Program-made: the position numbers and the translations under genes
NCBI GenBank assembly: GCA_041685075.1
Contig: JAWLGN010000092.1
Location: 1-18,377, forward strand
Direction: 5' to 3'
DNA from: JAMCRM01 sp041685075
Lineage (GTDB): Bacteria; Acidobacteriota; Terriglobia; Bryobacterales; Bryobacteraceae
DNA: 18,377 nucleotides
The notes under the pieces: model-generated
What the model was told of the DNA's origin: nothing
Database searches by the model: none
The model's input: the letters and a program-made list of their open reading frames with translations, nothing else
Part shown: positions 15,504 through 18,377 of the stretch, piece by piece
Layout: each line of letters opens with the position of its first letter
Numbering within the stretch: the stretch's first letter is position 1

Positions 15504-15525
15504 TCTGCCCGGCCGCGGTTACAGC
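15497..15525. terminator. Hairpin spanning both stop codons of convergent genes
   Basis: GCTGTA (15497-15502) pairs with TACAGC (15520-15525). The loop is GC-rich and itself holds CCGCGG. The arms overlap the stop codons of the dehydrogenase (TAG 15501-15503) and of the minus-strand gene (TAA at 15519-15521). It is symmetrical and could act in both directions, but lacks T-runs. Confidence 0.3.
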
Positions 15526-16007
15526 TTCCGGATCGCTACCTTGGCCGCCGGATAGTCCGGGACCACGATGCGGAAGCGGTCCAGGTCCTCGAAGACGATC
15601 AATTCGCCGCTATCGTCGGTGACGAACTCCTCCGATTGCCCCGAGTTTTCAAGAAACACCCTGGCATTGCGCAAGCCCTTCCGAGATTGTTGCGGGCCGG
15701 TGATGTCAATGGCCGCCGGAGCGTTGGAGAGAAGCTCCAGCCGGGTTGCCCCATCTCGCATATCCTGTTCGCTCACTAGCAGCCGGAGCGCGCCCAGGCG
15801 CTGTATCTTCCACCGCCGGCGATCGGAAAGCCTGGCTATCTCGCACTGCGTCAGAAAAGCGGCGAAGGCGCCGGGGAAGGGAATCGCCAGCTCGGCGACA
15901 CCGTTCTCCAGCTCTGCCATGGCATGGCGGCGTGAATCGGTCCGGCTGACGACAGCCATCCAGCCGCTCACAAAAAGATATCCGGGGCTGTGTAGCTCGA
16001 CTTTCAT
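15519..16007 (-). CDS. Conserved-looking small protein, function unknown
   Basis: A 162-residue soluble protein that I do not recognise. There is no signal peptide, membrane segment or clear catalytic motif. The N-terminal half begins MKVELHSPGYLFVSGW and looks like beta strands with a short helix. The C-terminal half (AAIDITGPQQSRKGLRNARV, then FVTDDSGELIVFEDLDRFRI) looks like a small beta-rich domain. Start: ATG 16007 is preferred. An in-frame GTG at 16070 would add 21 residues, but a possible minus-strand -10 (GATAAT, near 16050-16055) would put the transcript start downstream of it. Neither start has a good ribosome-binding site. The reading frame is closed against the dehydrogenase by a 15-bp convergent gap. 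The lack of a better reading frame and the tidy spacing on both sides support a real gene. Confidence 0.6.
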   Translation of the reverse strand: MKVELHSPGYLFVSGWMAVVSRTDSRRHAMAELENGVAELAIPFPGAFAAFLTQCEIARLSDRRRWKIQRLGALRLLVSEQDMRDGATRLELLSNAPAAIDITGPQQSRKGLRNARVFLENSGQSEEFVTDDSGELIVFEDLDRFRIVVPDYPAAKVAIRKL

Positions 16008-16116
16008 TTGACCGCGAAAGGACCTTTGCAGCGCAGGTCTACTATTAATTATCTCATGCTGAACCGGCACTTCCCGTTTGAGGCGGATAACGGCGGTTTA
16101 CGGCAACCCGGTGCGT

Positions 16117-16122
16117 TTGACA
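16117..16122 (+). promoter_or_regulatory. Consensus -35 TTGACA upstream of the FecR-domain gene
   Basis: An exact TTGACA lies about 104 bp before the start codon at 16226, but no -10 hexamer of quality follows at 16-18 bp. It may be chance or part of a non-standard promoter. Confidence 0.25.
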
Positions 16123-16225
16123 AACGTCCACAAAGCGGCGGAAGCTGGAAGTGGAAAGCCGCCGCGGGGCGGAAGGCGCAGGCGCCCGCTCCGGGACCGG
16201 CGGTTCCACGCAACGGGGAGGCGTT

Positions 16226-17215
16226 ATGCAGCGGCTTAGACGAACTCTTGTGGTCTTGGCGCTTGGCAGCCTGGCGGCGTTCGGACAATCGGTGGTTTCG
16301 GCCCGCTCGGGCATGATTCACCTGGTCCAGGGCCGCGTGTTCCTCGATGACGAGGCCGTCCGGACCCGGTTCGGCCAGTTCCCCGAAGTGAAGGAGAACC
16401 AGGTGCTGCGCACCGGGTTGGGGCGCGCGGAGGTGATTCTGACGCCGGGCGTCTTCCTCAGGGTGGCGGAGCAAAGTTCCTTCCGGATGGTCACCAACCG
16501 GCTGATCGATACGCGGCTCGAGTTTCTCACCGGCTCGGCGGTTATCGAGGCAGGCGATATCCCCAAAGACAACGCCGTGACGGTGGTGATGGGAGACGCC
16601 GAGGTGCGCCTCCTCCGGCGCGGGGTGTACCGCTTCGATAGCGATCCTCCGGCGGTGCGGGTCTTCGACGGCCGCGTGCAGGTGGCCGCCGGCGGCCGCG
16701 AAGTGGCGGTCAAGGGCGGCCGCATGCTGGCCCTCGGTCCGGAGCTGGCGGCGCTGCGCTTCGACAAGGAGCAGACCGACGCGCTGGACCGCTGGAGCCG
16801 GCGGCGCGCCGAATACGTGGCCATGGCCAACATTTCGGCGGCCAACTCGATCCGGCGCTCGGGGAACAGTTGGATGTCGAGCGGGTGGGCGTGGAACCCG
16901 TATTTCGGCATGTTCACGTTCGTGCCGATGAGCGGCACCTGGCACAGCCCGTACGGATTCCGCTACTGGAGCCCGCGCGCGGTCTATGCGGTGTACCGCC
17001 CGCGCGTCATTTCGGTGGTCCCATCCGGGAGCGGCCACGGCAGCATCGGCGGATACGCCAGGGTGCCTCGCGCGGCTTCGGCTTCGGGCCGCTCGGGAGC
17101 GATCACGCGCGGGGCGTCGCCGGGAGGCGCCGCAACGGCTTCCCCGGCGGGCAACGCGGGCGCGGGATCGCGGCCGGTTTCCCGCGGCGGCAGCGCGCGC
17201 GGCGGACGGCGTTAA
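16226..17215 (+). CDS. Secreted FecR-domain protein
   Basis: A 329-residue exported protein. Start ATG 16226 has a strong GGGGAGG site, and it gives a signal peptide at residues 1-20 (MQRLRRTLVVLALGSLAAFG); the 75-nt longer in-frame extension would bury it. Residues about 25-170 form a FecR-like beta domain: SARSGMIHLVQGRVFLDD, ENQVLRTGLGRAEVILTPG, FLRVAEQSSFRM, then VRVFDGRVQVAAGG. From about 170 to 200 there is a charged helical linker. An aromatic region (SSGWAWNPYFGMFTFVP, then YGFRYWSPRAVYAVYRP) follows to about 260. The tail is low-complexity Gly/Ser/Ala/Arg to the end. True FecR is an inner-membrane anti-sigma protein; this one has a cleavable signal, no transmembrane helix and no sigma factor beside it. 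It more likely senses or binds something in the envelope (inference). It is divergent from the gene at 16007. Confidence 0.85.
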   Translation: MQRLRRTLVVLALGSLAAFGQSVVSARSGMIHLVQGRVFLDDEAVRTRFGQFPEVKENQVLRTGLGRAEVILTPGVFLRVAEQSSFRMVTNRLIDTRLEFLTGSAVIEAGDIPKDNAVTVVMGDAEVRLLRRGVYRFDSDPPAVRVFDGRVQVAAGGREVAVKGGRMLALGPELAALRFDKEQTDALDRWSRRRAEYVAMANISAANSIRRSGNSWMSSGWAWNPYFGMFTFVPMSGTWHSPYGFRYWSPRAVYAVYRPRVISVVPSGSGHGSIGGYARVPRAASASGRSGAITRGASPGGAATASPAGNAGAGSRPVSRGGSARGGRR

Positions 17216-17221
17216 CTCAGG

Positions 17222-17260
17222 CGGGCGAGGGGGCCGCCCCTCCAGGGAGACGGCCGCCCG
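17222..17260. terminator. Possible bidirectional hairpin between convergent genes
   Basis: GAGGGG (17227-17232) and CCCCTC (17237-17242) form a 6-bp stem with a GCCG loop. An alternative longer pairing is CGGGCG (17222-17227) with CGCCCG (17255-17260). It sits in the 55-bp gap between the convergent FecR-domain and TIGR03437 genes. No T-run, so termination is uncertain. Confidence 0.3.
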
Positions 17261-17270
17261 TTACGCGCCG

Positions 17271-18377
17271 TCAGTTTCCGCCTTCCTCTTCTTCTTCTTC
17301 CTCGTCGTCCGGCGGAGCCGGAGGCGGCGCATTGGGGTTGACCAACGGGAAGGTGACGATGTTGCTCACGAACTCCGCCTGCGCGATGGTGAGCTGGGTG
17401 ACCTCGTTGGTGGGGAGATCCGCGTTCAACTCCAGGTGCACCTCCCAGAGTCCCACCTGCCCGGGCACCAGGCCGGCGTAGAGCACGTTAGCGGTCTTAC
17501 CACCAGCGATCGAGGAGACGAACTCCCGCGGCTGGTGCATGGGGGCGCCGTGGGGATAGGCCTGGCCCGTGTTGACGTGCTCCAACTGATCCGGCAGGCC
17601 CAGGCCGGTGGCATAGACCACCAGGGTTTCGCCCGGTATTGCGGGGTTGTGGGGCGTGATGGGCGCGCCGGCGATGTTGGCGCAGCAGAGCGCCGTGTTG
17701 GTCGGGGTGAGAATCACTCCGGAATCCGTCGACGAGGCGGAGGCGGTGAAGGGGATGCCGTTGCCGGCCGGCCCGGCAATGCGGGCCTGGAGGCGAATGC
17801 GCGTCCACAATCCGGCGGCGAAGGCCCGCACCTTGGGATCCTGGGCGTTGATCATCTCGATGAGGGCGTCCCGGACTTTGAACAGGTCGTCGCCATCCTG
17901 GGCGGTGTAGGAGTAGGAGCGGTCCTCGATGGTGACGGTGGCAACGTCGCCTTCCTTGACGGTGCCGTCCACCGAAATGGTTCCCGTGGCGTTGCTGGAG
18001 AAGTGCATCGCGATGGCGGGCCGGGGATCCTGGCCGGGCATGGTGAAGATGCCGGGGTTCTCCTGGACGATGGAGACCGCCACGGGCGTGGTGACGGTAA
18101 CGGTGCCGTCGGCCCGCCGGGTGCGGACGAAGGCGCTGATGCTGGTGGTGTCCAGGAACTCGAAGGGCACCTGGGCGTTGATCTGGCCGGGGGAGACGTA
18201 GAGCAGGGGCGCGCGGACGCCGTCGAAGTAGACCTGCACGCCGGCCAGTTCGTCGGGCAGAACCTCGGCGCCCGGCGGGGCGGCCGCCACGCTGTCGGCG
18301 AGATTGTCGCCCACGATGCTGACCAGGGCGCCGGGAGCGATCTTGGCGGCATCCTGGCCGCCGGAGAGGGTGGCGCC
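17271..18377 (-). CDS. TIGR03437-type protein with inserted domain and acidic tail (5' part cut off)
   Basis: The last 368 residues of a larger, probably secreted protein; the frame stays open to the window edge, so its start lies outside. A GTG at 18314 is inside the conserved domain and is not the start. The TIGR03437 domain common in Acidobacteria is recognisable from IAPGALVSIVGDNLA, VYFDGVRAPLLYVSPGQINA, ENPGIFTMPG, and after an insert GETLVVYATGLGLPD. Roughly residues 132-241 of the fragment (about 17655-17984) form the extra domain. It starts near GTISVDGTVKEGDVATVTIE, contains GPAGNGIPFTASASSTDSG and ends by a Cys-Cys pair (NTALCCANIAG). The C-terminus is proline-rich, then PDDEEEEEEEGGN. 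The domain is usually at the C-terminal end of long multidomain exported proteins. It is convergent with the FecR-domain gene. Confidence 0.85.
   Translation of the reverse strand, partial: GATLSGGQDAAKIAPGALVSIVGDNLADSVAAAPPGAEVLPDELAGVQVYFDGVRAPLLYVSPGQINAQVPFEFLDTTSISAFVRTRRADGTVTVTTPVAVSIVQENPGIFTMPGQDPRPAIAMHFSSNATGTISVDGTVKEGDVATVTIEDRSYSYTAQDGDDLFKVRDALIEMINAQDPKVRAFAAGLWTRIRLQARIAGPAGNGIPFTASASSTDSGVILTPTNTALCCANIAGAPITPHNPAIPGETLVVYATGLGLPDQLEHVNTGQAYPHGAPMHQPREFVSSIAGGKTANVLYAGLVPGQVGLWEVHLELNADLPTNEVTQLTIAQAEFVSNIVTFPLVNPNAPPPAPPDDEEEEEEEGGN

Overview
The window looks like chromosomal DNA of a GC-rich acidobacterium, most likely Bryobacterales/Solibacter-like. The main reasons are two protein types that are expanded in that group. 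One is a VWFA-related protein of the TIGR03436 kind at 4692-5696. The other is a protein with the TIGR03437 C-terminal domain at the right edge. A FecR-domain secreted protein and a long TPR lipoprotein fit the same picture. This is inference from protein style; no rRNA is present. I saw no tRNA, IS element, phage gene or CRISPR array.

Left part (1-5696): the N-terminal two thirds of a citrate synthase lies on the minus strand. It is separated by a 434-bp non-coding gap from a divergent two-gene unit. That unit encodes a 1123-residue secreted protein of unknown family and a Tat-exported VWFA-like protein whose metal site is degenerate. The gap contains a diverged tandem duplication and a nested inverted repeat close to the start of the unit.

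Middle part (5697-9936): two minus-strand genes encode a secreted parallel beta-helix protein and a 779-residue TPR lipoprotein. They are separated by 332 bp holding a GC-rich repeat array (29-bp period) that abuts the beta-helix promoter. A 12-bp perfect palindrome lies in the divergent gap before the next gene.

Central plus-strand run (9937-15503): five closely spaced genes encode a TIM-barrel sugar isomerase/epimerase-like protein, a PfkB-family kinase, a multi-spanning GT-C/PMT-like glycosyltransferase, a DapF-family protein and a UDP-GlcNAc 6-dehydrogenase-like enzyme. The glycosyltransferase and DapF genes overlap by 4 bp. The set suggests sugar conversion and envelope glycan building. 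The DapF homologue is the most striking protein here: both catalytic cysteine positions of the family are serine (Ser75, Ser210).

Right part (15504-18377): a small unrecognised protein on the minus strand, a divergent secreted FecR-domain protein, and the C-terminal part of a TIGR03437 protein with an inserted domain and an acidic tail. No named defence or mobile system is visible. The best candidates for something undescribed are the double-serine DapF homologue, the large orphan plus VWFA pair, and the two repeat-bearing intergenic regions.
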